Assembly: GCF_000719265.1 (NCBI RefSeq)
Contig: NZ_JOFL01000027.1
Span: 7,688 to 71,687 of the forward strand
Direction: 5' to 3'
DNA from: Streptomyces roseoverticillatus
Lineage (GTDB): Bacteria > Actinomycetota > Actinomycetes > Streptomycetales > Streptomycetaceae
Length of the DNA: 64,000 bases
The notes beneath the pieces are model-generated. The model was not told the DNA's origin. It made no database searches and saw only the letters and a list, made by a program, of their open reading frames with translations. Below, one piece after another: positions 39,337 to 47,700 of this stretch (position 1 is its first letter; each line of letters starts with the position of its first letter). The translations under genes and the position numbers were made by a program.

Positions 39337-40152
39337 TCACGCGCCCTTGTTGAGGCGGTCGTTGACGCGGTCCCCGTCGTCCGGGGCGATCCGTCCATCC
39401 CGCAGCGTGAGGCCGAACAGGCCGGCGATCAGCTCCTGGTTGACGTCCACGGCCGCCTCGGCCAGGTCGGCGAAGGCCGCGGCGCCGGCCCGCCCCTGCC
39501 GGACCCCGGTCACCACGGCCACCAGGCCGGCCAGGCCCGCCGGCCACCAGGCGAGCCCGAGGGACAGGTAGAGCAGGCCCCACGCGGTGAGGGCGGCCGC
39601 CTCGGCGAACGCCCTGCGCGCCGCGTCCACGGGAGCGCGCTGCTCGGGCGGGAGGACCAGCCACAGGCGGGGCCACAGCAGCGCGATGCGCAGCCCGTAC
39701 TCGGCGTGCACCCGGTCGTCGACGAGCCGCAGGCGGTCGGCGATCCAGGTCGGGCGGGCGGGCAGGTAGCGGGTGATGGCCGGGGGCTCGGGCGACCGTG
39801 CGGCACGGTCGCGGCGGTTGCGGGTGATCGCCTGGGCCGGCGCCGCGGCCCAGGCGGGCCAAGGCCCGGTCCACACCCGCTGCACGACCGCGGCCAGGCA
39901 GCGCGCGGCCAGGCCCGCTCCGGCCGCGGTGAGCAGCACGCCCGTCAGCGCGAGGACGGCGGACGCCGGCTCGTGCAGCCGCGGCCCCGCGTGCCGCAGT
40001 GCCGCGGTCAGGGGCCGATGGTCGAAGGGGGCGCCGTGGTGCAGCAGTCGGGCGCAGGACGCCGCCGCGAGGAAGAGCAGGCCCGGCAGGACCAGCAGGC
40101 TGAGCCATTTCTCCGCCAGCTTGTCGGCCAGGTGGGTCAGGAAGCCGCCCAC
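39337..40152 (-). CDS. Hypothetical membrane protein
   Basis: A 271-residue protein with about four hydrophobic helices: residues 18-36 (LSLLVLPGLLFLAAASCA), 60-85 (VLALTGVLLTAAGAGLAARC), 190-205 (AWGLLYLSLGLAWW) and 205-222 (AGLAGLVAVVTGV). A cytoplasmic or extracellular section of about 100 residues lies between the pairs, with ITRYLPARPTWIADRLRLVD in its middle. The end is soluble and helical (VDVNQELIAGLFGL). I recognise no family. The small Cys-containing protein at 40232-40627 is encoded 80 bases upstream on the same strand, and the two may be co-transcribed. Coding bias is strong. Function unknown. Confidence 0.65.
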   Translation of the reverse strand: MGGFLTHLADKLAEKWLSLLVLPGLLFLAAASCARLLHHGAPFDHRPLTAALRHAGPRLHEPASAVLALTGVLLTAAGAGLAARCLAAVVQRVWTGPWPAWAAAPAQAITRNRRDRAARSPEPPAITRYLPARPTWIADRLRLVDDRVHAEYGLRIALLWPRLWLVLPPEQRAPVDAARRAFAEAAALTAWGLLYLSLGLAWWPAGLAGLVAVVTGVRQGRAGAAAFADLAEAAVDVNQELIAGLFGLTLRDGRIAPDDGDRVNDRLNKGA

Positions 40153-40231
40153 GGCCCGCCCCTCACCGGTCCCGCCGGGCCGCCCCTCATCCGTCCCGCC
40201 GGCCGGCTTCGCGCTGTCCTCGGCTCACGCG

Positions 40232-40627
40232 TCAGCCGCCGTTGCCGGTGGAGCCGGTGGAGCCGGTGCCGCCGGTCCGCAGCCGCAGGGGTTCCTCGAA
40301 GAGGACGCAAGCGGGAACCCTGCCGTCCGCGTCGCGCCCTTCACGCCGGCTGCACTGCCGCCGGGGACACGCGTACGTGCCGGCCGGGATGCGGGGCCGC
40401 TCCAGGCCGGGCAAGGGGCTGTAGACGTCAGGGGCGGGCGGCACGGTGCCGCGGGTGACGGGCGGGAGCGGGATCCCGGCCCGTGCGCACACCTCGAAGG
40501 CGGAGACGGTCCCGGCGCGCAGCCCTTCGATGCCCTCCTCCAAGAGGTCCAGCCGGGGCCCGCTCCAGCGCTCCCGCAGCTCCGGCAGCAGGCCGCACAA
40601 CTCACCCAGCGCGCTTCGCTCGTCCAT
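40232..40627 (-). CDS. Small hypothetical protein with Cys-rich zinc-ribbon-like patch
   Basis: A 131-residue protein. Residues 1-50 are helical (LCGLLPELRERWSGPRLDLL and VSAFEVCARAGIP). Residues about 80-110 contain CPRRQC-x-R and, twelve residues on, a third Cys in VPACVLFEEPL, so a small metal-binding or redox patch is possible; three Cys rather than four are visible there. The C-terminus is a low-complexity Gly/Ser/Thr stretch (TGGTGSTGSTGNGG). Similar short proteins accompany membrane or NTPase partners in actinobacterial conflict-type loci, but no such partner is evident beyond the adjacent membrane protein. Start ATG 40627. Function unknown. Confidence 0.55.
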   Translation of the reverse strand: MDERSALGELCGLLPELRERWSGPRLDLLEEGIEGLRAGTVSAFEVCARAGIPLPPVTRGTVPPAPDVYSPLPGLERPRIPAGTYACPRRQCSRREGRDADGRVPACVLFEEPLRLRTGGTGSTGSTGNGG

Positions 40628-40893
40628 TCCCAGCCCCCCAACTGGCCCGGCATTATGCCGCGTTCAGCATAGACGTACGACATGCGCGTGCGAGGACGTC
40701 GCTCCGGGATCCGGCTGACGGCCCGGCACGGGGGGCGACCTGGACAAGGCCGTCGGCGCCCTGCGGCAGTGCGCTCCGACGGCTTCCGGCCGGGACGCGG
40801 CGCCCCCTCACGCCGTCCTGGAACTCCGTGCGGAGCATCCCTACCGGCCGAGCGTGTGGGCGCCGTTCCTGCACATGGGGCCGTGAAGGGGGC

Positions 40894-42426
40894 CTACGGG
40901 GCCGGGCAGGTGAGCTGTTCCGGGGTCTTCGTGCTGATCAGGTACGCGGTCTCGCGCTCCCGCGCGCAGGCGGAGTTGAAGTAGGACACGTGCCCGTTCA
41001 CGTCCGTGACCAGCAGCCGGCTGCCGTCGATCTCCTGCTGGAGGCGGCGGCCGCCGGCCAGGGGCGTGGCCGGGTCGTGGGTGTTGGCGGCGATCAGGAC
41101 GGGGGGCGCGCCGCGCACCGTCGTCGGCTGCCACGGGCTCGTCGCCTTGACGGGCCAGTCCGCGCAGCTGGCGGAGATGACCCAGCCCTCCACGGCCGCG
41201 CCGGTGCGCGGAGCGGTCTTGCGGGCCTGTGCGAGGCGGACCGCCGCGTCGGCGTAGCCGGTGAACTGCGGCGGGAGGTCCAGGCAGGAGACGGCGGTGT
41301 AGGCGCTGTCCTGCTTGCCGACGTAGCTTCCGCCTTCGACGAGGCCCGTGGCGTCGTTGTGCCGGTCCGCGGCGGCCAGCCGCTCGGCGAGCTTCGCCCA
41401 CGCGTCGATGCCCACGGCGTCCTCCAGCAGGCGGATGCGTACGAGCTGGTCGGGCAGGGCCATACGGATCCAGTCGCCGTTGACGGCGGGCCGTCCCTTC
41501 GCGCCGGGCGCGGGGATCGGGGTGCGGTCGGCCCGGGCCACGACCCGGTCGTAGACCTTTCCGGCGTCCTCGCCGTGCAGGGCGCACGCGGTGTCCCGGG
41601 CGCACCATGCGGCGAACCGGTCGAACTCGCCCTCCATGACGGCGGCTTCCTCGAGCATGAAGCGGGTGGGGCCCGAGGCGTGGTCGACCGGGCCGTCCAG
41701 CACCATGGCCCGGATCCGCTGGGGGAACAGCTGGGCGTAGGTCGCGCCGAGGTAGGTTCCGTAGGACACGCCGAGGTAGTTGAGACGCCGCTCGCCGAGC
41801 GCGGCGCGGAAGGCGTCCATGTCGCGGGCGACCGAGGCGGTGTCGACGTGGCGGACGAGGTCGCCGTGCCGGGCCAGGCACCGCTCGCCCCGGGCCCGGC
41901 TGTTCCGCTTCATCTCCTCGTACTCGCGGGCGCTCTTGGGCAGGACGACCTGGCCGGGGTCGAGCACGGGCCCGCAGTCGAGCGGCCGGCTGCCTCCGGT
42001 TCCGCGCGGGTCGAGGCTGACGATGTCGAACCGGTCCCGCAGGGGCCCCTTGAACAGGGTGTCCGCGTACCCGTAGGCGAGCATGGAGGCGCCCTCCCCG
42101 CCGGGGCCGCCGGGGTTGAAGAACAGCGCTCCGACGCGGTGCTTCTGGTCACGGGCCGGTACGCGGGCGACCTTGACGTCGGTCCGCTCCCCGGCCGGCT
42201 TCTTCCAGTCGAGCGGAACGCGCATCGTGCCGCACTGGACGGGGTATCCGGCCGGCGCTTCGGCACATGGCTGCCACGCAACAGAAGACGTGGGATCGGG
42301 GGCTGCTTGAGCGGAGGCTGCTTGAGCGGCGGGAGCGACTGCGGTCGTCACCAGTAAGGTCAGGGCGCTGAGGGCCACGCGTCGGCGTACGGGGCGCGGG
42401 GCGTGCCGTAGTCCGGTCTTGTTCAT
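40894..42426 (-). CDS. Secreted alpha/beta-hydrolase peptidase (TAP / SlpD-E type)
   Basis: Secreted serine peptidase of the tripeptidyl-aminopeptidase group (S33), 510 residues. The signal peptide runs through RRRVALSALTLLVTTAVAPAAQA. The oxyanion block FFNPGGPGGEGAS, the strand IVSLDPRGTGGSRPLDC and the nucleophile elbow GVSYGTYLG (Ser near residue 221) are all present. The TAP-like C-terminal domain carries the Asp in NTHDPATPLAGG and the His in DVNGHVSYF. Several Cys, including CAEA, VQCG and the terminal CPAP, suggest disulfides. It would remove short peptides from N-termini outside the cell. It is convergent with no close gene and about 80 bases downstream of the TIGR00645-type gene. 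Confidence 0.9.
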   Translation of the reverse strand: MNKTGLRHAPRPVRRRVALSALTLLVTTAVAPAAQAASAQAAPDPTSSVAWQPCAEAPAGYPVQCGTMRVPLDWKKPAGERTDVKVARVPARDQKHRVGALFFNPGGPGGEGASMLAYGYADTLFKGPLRDRFDIVSLDPRGTGGSRPLDCGPVLDPGQVVLPKSAREYEEMKRNSRARGERCLARHGDLVRHVDTASVARDMDAFRAALGERRLNYLGVSYGTYLGATYAQLFPQRIRAMVLDGPVDHASGPTRFMLEEAAVMEGEFDRFAAWCARDTACALHGEDAGKVYDRVVARADRTPIPAPGAKGRPAVNGDWIRMALPDQLVRIRLLEDAVGIDAWAKLAERLAAADRHNDATGLVEGGSYVGKQDSAYTAVSCLDLPPQFTGYADAAVRLAQARKTAPRTGAAVEGWVISASCADWPVKATSPWQPTTVRGAPPVLIAANTHDPATPLAGGRRLQQEIDGSRLLVTDVNGHVSYFNSACARERETAYLISTKTPEQLTCPAP

Positions 42427-42506
42427 GGGCCTATCCCAACCCGGTTGCGATCAGGCGAGCAAGCGGGATTTGCGACGACGCTTCCCTTGCGCGCCGGTGA
42501 GCGCGA

Positions 42507-43121
42507 TCAGCCGGCCGGATGCGCGGGCTGCTGCTCCGGTACGGCGTGCGGCCCGTGGTGCAGGGAGGCGGCCCGGGCCTCCATCGGGCCCGCCATGAAG
42601 GCGAGGATGCAGGCGGAGACGATGAAGGCCATGTGGATCGTGGTGCCCCAGACGAGCTCCTGACGGGACGTGTGGTGGATGTTGACGAACATCTGCAGGA
42701 GGTGGATCGAGGAGATGCCGACGATGGCCATGGCGAGCTTGACCTTGAGCACGTTGGAGTTGACGTGCGAGAGCCATTCCGGCTGGTCCTTGTGGCCCTG
42801 CAGGCCGATGCGCGAGACGAACGTCTCGTAGCCCCCGACGATCACCATGATCAGGAGGTTGGCGATCATCACGACGTCGACGAGCTTGAGCACGGCCAGC
42901 ATCACCGTGTTCTCGTCCGTCCGGCCGTTCAGCACGCCGTGGACCAGGCTCCACAGCTCGCCGAAGAACTCGTAGACGTACACGGCCTGCGCCGCCACCA
43001 GCCCGAAGTACAGCGGCGCCTGCAGCCACCGGGTGGCGAACAGGGCGTACCCCAGCGAGGGAACCGCCGCCCCGTCGGCCGGACCGTGGACCTCCGCTGC
43101 ATACCCGCCGCGAGCCTTCAC
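42507..43121 (-). CDS. YqhA/TIGR00645-family inner membrane protein
   Basis: A 204-residue membrane protein of the YqhA (TIGR00645) family with four predicted helices, starting at GTG 43121 behind GAGGGGAGA. Diagnostic stretches are ATRWLQAPLYFGLVAAQAVY near residue 30, VVMIANLLIMVIVGGYETFV and VKLAMAIVGISSIHLLQMFV. The function of the family is not established. The C-terminus is hydrophilic and His/Pro-rich (LHHGPHAVPEQQP). It is divergent from the erythromycin-esterase homologue with about 130 bases between. The longer frame to 43259 overlaps that promoter region and is not conserved. Confidence 0.82.
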   Translation of the reverse strand: MKARGGYAAEVHGPADGAAVPSLGYALFATRWLQAPLYFGLVAAQAVYVYEFFGELWSLVHGVLNGRTDENTVMLAVLKLVDVVMIANLLIMVIVGGYETFVSRIGLQGHKDQPEWLSHVNSNVLKVKLAMAIVGISSIHLLQMFVNIHHTSRQELVWGTTIHMAFIVSACILAFMAGPMEARAASLHHGPHAVPEQQPAHPAG

Positions 43122-43250
43122 CCTGTCTCCCCTCGTCACGTGCGTGCCGCACCCAGAGCAGGCTTGCCCAGACGGGTGCGGTCTACAGGTGACAGGGGTG
43201 CGGTTCCCTCGTGTAGGTGAGGGAGTTGCGGCACCCTGTATAAAAGCTGC

Positions 43251-44639
43251 ATGGCACACATATCACGACGGCGTTCCCTGGTACCGGCCATGACCGCGGC
43301 ACTCGCCCTGACGGCCCTTCTGGGCCCGGCCGCCGGCGGTGCGGCGGCGGTCACGTCCGCGGCCGGGACCCGCACCACCCCGGCCGCCGCCGGTGACGAC
43401 CGCGCCGTGGTGGCGGGTCTGGAGCGGTACGCCCACCCGCTGCGCGGCACCGAGCCCGGCGGGTCCGCGGACGACCTGCGGGCGTTCGGACGGATGACCC
43501 GGGGCGCGGACATCGTCGGCCTCGGCGAGGCCTCGCACGGTTCGAAGGACGTCTTCACCGTGAAGGAGCGGCTGTTCCGGCAACTGGCCGAGCGCGAGGG
43601 CTTCTCCGCGTACGCCATGGAGATCAGCTGGTCCGCGGCCGTCCGCCTGAACACGTACCTCCGCACCGGCGAGGGCGACGTCCGGCAGATCATGCGCGAC
43701 GAGTTCCAGGACGGGTACTCCCTGCTGAACACGGAGGAACTCGCCCACCTCTTCAGCTGGATGCGCGAGTACAACCGCAGCGGCGCGCACCAGCTCCGGA
43801 TCGTGGGCCTGGACTACTCCGACGCCGGCCCCGAGCAGTACGACCGCATCCTCACCTGGGCGGAGCACAACGAATCCGCCCTCCTGCCCGAACTCCGCCG
43901 CCGCTACGCCGCGCTGCGTGCCCTGCCCGCCGGCGTGGCCACGCGCATGGCGGCGTACAACGCCCTGCCGCTCGCCGAGAAGAAGACGATGGCGAAGGAC
44001 GCGGAGGCCGCCTACCAGCTGCTGTCCAAGGCCGGGAAGCAGGACCCCTGGGTGCTGCAGGAGGCCCGGGTCCTCTCCCACATGGCCGCGGAGTACACCG
44101 TCGACTGGAGCGACCCGGCGCAGGCGAAGGCCGCGAGCCGCCTGCGCGACCGGACCATGGCGGAGACCGCCGTGTGGTGGCAGCGGCGGACCGGCGAGCG
44201 GATCGCCGTCTCGGCCCACGACGGTCACGTCTCGTACGAGACCGTGATGCCCGAGGCCTACCCCGTCACGATGGGCGCGGACCTGCGCGAGCTCGCCGGC
44301 CGCAAGTACCTCGCCGTCGGCACCTCCCTCTACGGCGGCGACTACCGCGCCCGGACGGCGACGGGCGGGACGGGGACGTACAGCGTCGGCCCGGCCGCCC
44401 CCGGCAGCAACGAGTACACCCTCGGCAAGGTGCGCCACCGCGACTTCTACGTCGACCTGCGAGCCGCCGGCCGCGACCCGGTCGTCAACGGCTGGCTGAC
44501 CACGGCGCGCCCCACGTTCGTCATCCCCGGCCGCTACCCCAACGAGCCCACGCCGCCGCTCGCGCTGGGCCGCGCGTTCGACGTCGTGGTGCATCTGCAC
44601 CACGTGCGGGCGTCCGTGCCGGTGCCTCCGGCACAGTAG
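43251..44639 (+). CDS. Secreted erythromycin-esterase-family hydrolase
   Basis: A 462-residue member of the erythromycin esterase superfamily (EreA/EreB-like). The key block GLGEASHGSKDVF near residues 91-103 contains the essential Glu and His of the family, and the second block IVGLDYSDAG and third SAHDGHVSYET hold further conserved acid and His residues. The N-terminal SRRRSLVPAMTAALALTALL with an Ala-rich stretch is a signal peptide, so the enzyme is exported. EreA/EreB themselves act in the cytoplasm on macrolactones, so export hints at another substrate. A perfect 14-bp hairpin follows. No macrolide locus is nearby. Resistance should not be assumed. Confidence 0.85.
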   Translation: MAHISRRRSLVPAMTAALALTALLGPAAGGAAAVTSAAGTRTTPAAAGDDRAVVAGLERYAHPLRGTEPGGSADDLRAFGRMTRGADIVGLGEASHGSKDVFTVKERLFRQLAEREGFSAYAMEISWSAAVRLNTYLRTGEGDVRQIMRDEFQDGYSLLNTEELAHLFSWMREYNRSGAHQLRIVGLDYSDAGPEQYDRILTWAEHNESALLPELRRRYAALRALPAGVATRMAAYNALPLAEKKTMAKDAEAAYQLLSKAGKQDPWVLQEARVLSHMAAEYTVDWSDPAQAKAASRLRDRTMAETAVWWQRRTGERIAVSAHDGHVSYETVMPEAYPVTMGADLRELAGRKYLAVGTSLYGGDYRARTATGGTGTYSVGPAAPGSNEYTLGKVRHRDFYVDLRAAGRDPVVNGWLTTARPTFVIPGRYPNEPTPPLALGRAFDVVVHLHHVRASVPVPPAQ

Positions 44640-44649
44640 CCGCGCCCCT

Positions 44650-44681
44650 CCGGCCCTTCACCCGCACGGGTGAAGGGCCGG
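44650..44681 (+). terminator. Perfect 14-bp hairpin after the esterase gene
   Basis: CCGGCCCTTCACCC, loop GCAC, then GGGTGAAGGGCCGG. It starts about 10 bases past the stop codon, and ends 67 bases before the aminotransferase start. A T-pair follows. A clear terminator candidate. Confidence 0.88.
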
Positions 44682-44748
44682 TTCCGCCGCCCGCTCCGCT
44701 CACTACCCTCGGGGTCCGTTCCGAGGTCATGGTGAGGGAGCCCGGCCG

Positions 44749-46068
44749 ATGCACACGCAGTCCGACGACCCGTCAGGTTCGCCAGGTTCGCACGGGAAAC
44801 ACCCGGCGCCCGACCCGTGGCGGGGGCGCTACGCCGCCCGTACGAGCGGGATGATCGCCTCCGAGGTGCGGGCCCTGTTCGCGGTCGCCGCCCGGCCCGA
44901 GGTGGTGTCGCTGGCCGGCGGGATGCCGAACGTCTCGGCGCTGCCGCTGGAGGCCGTCAGCGCCGTGACGGCCGACCTCGTGCTGCGGCAGGGGGCGGTC
45001 GCGCTCCAGTACGGGTCCGCGCAGGGCGTCGCGTCGTTACGGGAGAGCATCTGCGACGTCATGGCCCTGGAGGGCATCACCGCCCGCCCGGACGACGTCG
45101 TGGTCACCAGCGGCTCGCAGCAGGCCCTGGACCTGGTCGCCAGGGTCTTCCTCGACCCGGGCGACACGGTGGTCACCGAAGCGCCCACCTATGTGACGGC
45201 CATCAACACCTTCGCCGCGTACCAGGCCCGCATCGCGCACGTGCCGATGGACGGCGACGGCGTCGTCCCCGAGGCGCTGGCCGCCGTCTTCGCCCGGCTG
45301 CGCGCCGAAGGCCGCACCCCCAAGTTCTTCTACACGGTGCCCACCTTCCAGAACCCGGCCGGCGTGACGCTGCCGGCCGCGCGGCGGCCGCACGTCCTCG
45401 ACGTCTGCCGGCGCGCCGGGGTGCTGGTCCTGGAGGACAACCCGTACGGGTTGCTGCGCTACGACGGCGAGCCGGTGCGCGCGCTGCGGGCCGACGCGGC
45501 CTGCGGTCACGACGTGGTCTACCTGGGCTCGTTCTCCAAGACCTTCGCCGCCGGGCTGCGCGTCGGCTGGGCCCTCGCCCCCGCGGCCGTGCGCGACAAG
45601 CTGGTGCTCGCGGCCGAGTCGGCGATCCTGTCCCAGTCGCCGTTCACCCAGCTCGCCGTCGACCGCTACCTGCGCACCCAGCCGTGGCCGGAACAGCTCA
45701 AGGCCTTCCGGGAGATGTACCGCGAACGGCGCGACGCGATGCTGGAGGCCCTCACCGCGTACATGCCCCCGGGCGTGACCTGGACGACCCCGGCCGGCGG
45801 GTTCTTCGTGTGGGCCACGCTGCCGGGCGCGCTGGACGCCAAGGCCATGCTGCCGCGGGCCCTCGCCGCGCGCGTCGCCTACGTGCCCGGCACCGGGTTC
45901 TTCGCCGACGGCGGCGGGCGGTCCCACATGCGCCTGTCGTTCTGCTACCCGCCGCCGGAGCGCATCCGCGAGGGCGTCCGGCGCCTCGGCGAAGTCGTCG
46001 CGGAGGCGACCAGGCTGCGCGACGCCTTCGGCGCGGCGGCCACCGCCGGGCGGTCAGCAGGTCCGTGA
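44749..46068 (+). CDS. PLP-dependent aminotransferase, class I/II (2-aminoadipate/aromatic type)
   Basis: A 439-residue fold-type I aminotransferase of the LysN/KAT-like group. Landmarks are SLAGGMPNVSALPLEA near residue 50, LQYGSAQGVASLRESI near 87, TSGSQQALDLVARVFL, EAPTYVTAI, FYTVPTFQNPAGVT and EDNPYGLLRY. The PLP lysine is Lys264 in GSFSKTFAAGLRVGW. These enzymes transfer amino groups to 2-oxo acids such as 2-oxoadipate, branched-chain or aromatic oxo acids. There is no winged-helix domain, so it is not a MocR regulator. RBS GAGGGAGC precedes ATG 44749. It stands alone; short tandem repeats begin just after the stop. Confidence 0.9.
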   Translation: MHTQSDDPSGSPGSHGKHPAPDPWRGRYAARTSGMIASEVRALFAVAARPEVVSLAGGMPNVSALPLEAVSAVTADLVLRQGAVALQYGSAQGVASLRESICDVMALEGITARPDDVVVTSGSQQALDLVARVFLDPGDTVVTEAPTYVTAINTFAAYQARIAHVPMDGDGVVPEALAAVFARLRAEGRTPKFFYTVPTFQNPAGVTLPAARRPHVLDVCRRAGVLVLEDNPYGLLRYDGEPVRALRADAACGHDVVYLGSFSKTFAAGLRVGWALAPAAVRDKLVLAAESAILSQSPFTQLAVDRYLRTQPWPEQLKAFREMYRERRDAMLEALTAYMPPGVTWTTPAGGFFVWATLPGALDAKAMLPRALAARVAYVPGTGFFADGGGRSHMRLSFCYPPPERIREGVRRLGEVVAEATRLRDAFGAAATAGRSAGP

Positions 46069-46081
46069 CCGGCGGCCGGCT

Positions 46082-46123
46082 GTCGGCAGTCGGCAGTCGG
46101 CAGTCGGCAGTCGGCAGTCGGCT
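46082..46123. repeat. 7-bp tandem repeat array (GTCGGCA)
   Basis: Five perfect copies of GTCGGCA from 46082 to 46116 and a sixth with one change. It lies 14 bases after the aminotransferase stop. A simple-sequence tract with no coding role. Confidence 0.92.
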
Positions 46124-46194
46124 GCGGGAACGGTCATCTCCTCGGCCTCGTCTGCGGCGGCGGGCCCTTCTCCGCTGCCCTGTCCCGGAAGAGT

Positions 46195-46228
46195 TCAAGG
46201 TGACGGGCTCAAGGTGACGGGCTCAAGG
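46195..46228. repeat. 14-bp tandem duplication
   Basis: TCAAGGTGACGGGC at 46195-46208 and 46209-46222, then a partial third copy TCAAGG. It lies in the gene-poor stretch between the aminotransferase and the broken mycothiol-type gene. Confidence 0.85.
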
Positions 46229-46311
46229 AAGGGCTCACCAGCTCGCCGCGGACCAGCGCGGCCGGCATCCGCTCGGCGGTGTCCTCGGTGAGCGTGATGC
46301 CGACGCCGGGG

Positions 46312-46579
46312 TGAGGTCACCGTCGCGCCCGGCCTGGACCGGCAGGTGCCCGAGGACCGCCTGCGGGGGCTCCTGGACAGCGTGACGTACAAGGGCGCAC
46401 GGTTCTTCGGCGCCGACCTGACCGGCCTTCAGCTGCGGGCCGACGAGCTCAACTGGCCCTTCAGCACCGGTGCGACCCTGACCGGCCCGGTGCAGGACCT
46501 GCTCCTGTTCGCGTTCGGTCGCAGGCTGCCGGAAGGCCGGCTCAAGGGCGCGGTGCCGCGGGCCGATGCTGCGGGCTGA
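46312..46579 (+). pseudogene. C-terminal remnant of a mycothiol-dependent maleylpyruvate-isomerase-type gene
   Basis: Only the C-terminal part of an MDMPI-family (DinB-like, mycothiol-dependent) protein is readable: PEDRLRGLLDSVTYKGARFF, then TGLQLRADELNWPF and the closing TLTGPVQDLLLFAFGRRLP. The N-terminal helical bundle with the metal-binding His residues is missing. In this frame a stop codon lies just upstream, near 46300, and there is no ribosome site. The region upstream is full of short tandem repeats. It is therefore a deletion remnant. The family match is by sequence character and is moderately sure. Confidence 0.6.
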
Positions 46580-46651
46580 GCCCGCCGGCCGTGCGGCGGC
46601 GTCAGCCCAGGCGGATGGGCGGCATCATCTCCCTGGCGCGGCGCCGCGCCC

Positions 46652-47128
46652 TCAGGCCACGGACGCGGCCCGGCGCCGTACCAGGAAGTCCTGCACGGTG
46701 AGGGTCACTGCCAGGTACAGGTAGACGGTCGAGGCCCCGAGCAGACCGGTCCGCGTGGTGTGATCGATCCACTTGTCGAGGCCGATGTGCACCGCGAGGG
46801 AGACGAGCCAAAGGGCCGTGGTGGCCGGCGCCCCCTTGCGCAGCATCTGTCCCCCGGGCGCCCGCCACACCGTGACCGTGCGGGCCCGCACCACGCCGAA
46901 CCCGGCCGCGACGAGGAAGCACGCGGCCACGAGGGCGATGGTGGCGGCGCCCAGCGCGTGCTCCTTCACCACGGAGGCCACCCCGAAGGCGAACGCGAGC
47001 ACCCCCATCACACCGAGGAATCCGAGCAGCGCCACACCGCCCTTGCCGTGCACGGGCCGGGTGCGCAGTTGTCTGCGTATCACCAGAGCGACGATCACGA
47101 TCCCGATGACGATGCTGGCGTTGTTCAC
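46652..47128 (-). CDS. DUF1453/CcdC-like membrane protein
   Basis: A 158-residue integral membrane protein with four hydrophobic segments: NNASIVIGIVIVALVIRRQL at the N-terminus, GVALLGFLGVMGVLAFAFGV, AATIALVAACFLVAAGFGVV, and a last pair around TTALWLVSLAVHIGLD and STVYLYLAVTLTVQDFLV. The order RRQLRTRPV, then VRARTVTVWRAPGGQMLRKG before the third part, fits the DUF1453 family seen beside regulators in Streptomyces. Function unknown. I chose GTG 47128 since it follows GGGGGAT and begins the hydrophobic helix. Three 19-bp-spaced TACGTAGA repeats lie about 50 bases upstream and probably belong to its promoter. Confidence 0.7.
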   Translation of the reverse strand: MNNASIVIGIVIVALVIRRQLRTRPVHGKGGVALLGFLGVMGVLAFAFGVASVVKEHALGAATIALVAACFLVAAGFGVVRARTVTVWRAPGGQMLRKGAPATTALWLVSLAVHIGLDKWIDHTTRTGLLGASTVYLYLAVTLTVQDFLVRRRAASVA

Positions 47129-47174
47129 GGCCGGATCCCCCTTGTCCCGCCGTCTCGTGACGGCCGGCGTGCTG

Positions 47175-47231
47175 TGCATACGTAGAAGTATTCTGCGTAC
47201 GTAGAAGCGCTGTGCGTACGTAGACGTATCA
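47175..47231 (-). promoter_or_regulatory. Three direct repeats at exact 19-bp spacing (TGCRTACGTAGA)
   Basis: TGCATACGTAGA at 47175, TGCGTACGTAGA at 47194 and TGCGTACGTAGA at 47213 recur every 19 bases. The core TACGTA is itself a palindrome. The array lies upstream of the DUF1453 gene and next to the end of the broken MFS gene. It looks like a multi-site operator; the binding protein is unknown and no regulator gene adjoins it now. Confidence 0.6.
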
Positions 47232-47236
47232 GAACA

Positions 47237-47700
47237 TCACGAGGCGCGTGCCTCCGAATCAGTGAACCCCGAACGGGCGGGCCGGCGGGGGAGCATGGTG
47301 GCGATCGCCACGGACAGGGCCGCACAGACCACCGCGCTCGCCCACACGACCGCCGGCCCAGGGCGTCCGCCAGTGCCCCCGCCGCCATGGCCCCCAGAGC
47401 GAGCCCGCCGCCCGTCACGATGCCCACGGCGGCGAACACCCGCGTGCGCGCCGCGCCGTCGAAGGCCGCAGCCAGCAGGGAACTGCCGCCGGTCAGCAGG
47501 GCGGCAGCCGCGCCGGCCCCGGCCGCGCCGCGCGCCACGTCCAGCAGCACGACGCCGTCCGCCACCAGGGCGCTCACCCGCGACGCCGCCGCGAACAGCA
47601 CGCCGCCCGCGGCGAACACGCGGCGTCGGCCGAAGCGGTCGGCCGGCTCCGGCACGCCGAGCAGCGCGGCCAGCCGCTCCCCGGCCCCCGTGCCCGGCGC
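47237..47700 (-). pseudogene. Broken MFS transporter gene
   Basis: Two frames together give part of an MFS protein. One holds EPADRFGRRRVFAAGG (the loop 2-3 motif) and helices up to ALGAMAAGALADALG. About 47350-47390 the frame shifts, and the ending AVVWASAVVCAALSVAIATM plus a short tail to the stop at 47237 lies in a second frame. Only about five of twelve helices remain and the N-terminus is lost. Both a frameshift and large deletions are needed to explain it, so it is a pseudogene. An MFS gene next to operator-like repeats suggests a former regulated efflux unit. Confidence 0.72.

Noticed and set aside
43251..44639. Macrolide resistance gene
   Set aside because: The family match is real but the signal peptide and absence of a macrolide locus make a resistance call unsupported.
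46082..46228. CRISPR-like repeats
   Set aside because: Units of 7 and 14 bp are directly contiguous with no spacers and no cas genes; simple tandem duplication.
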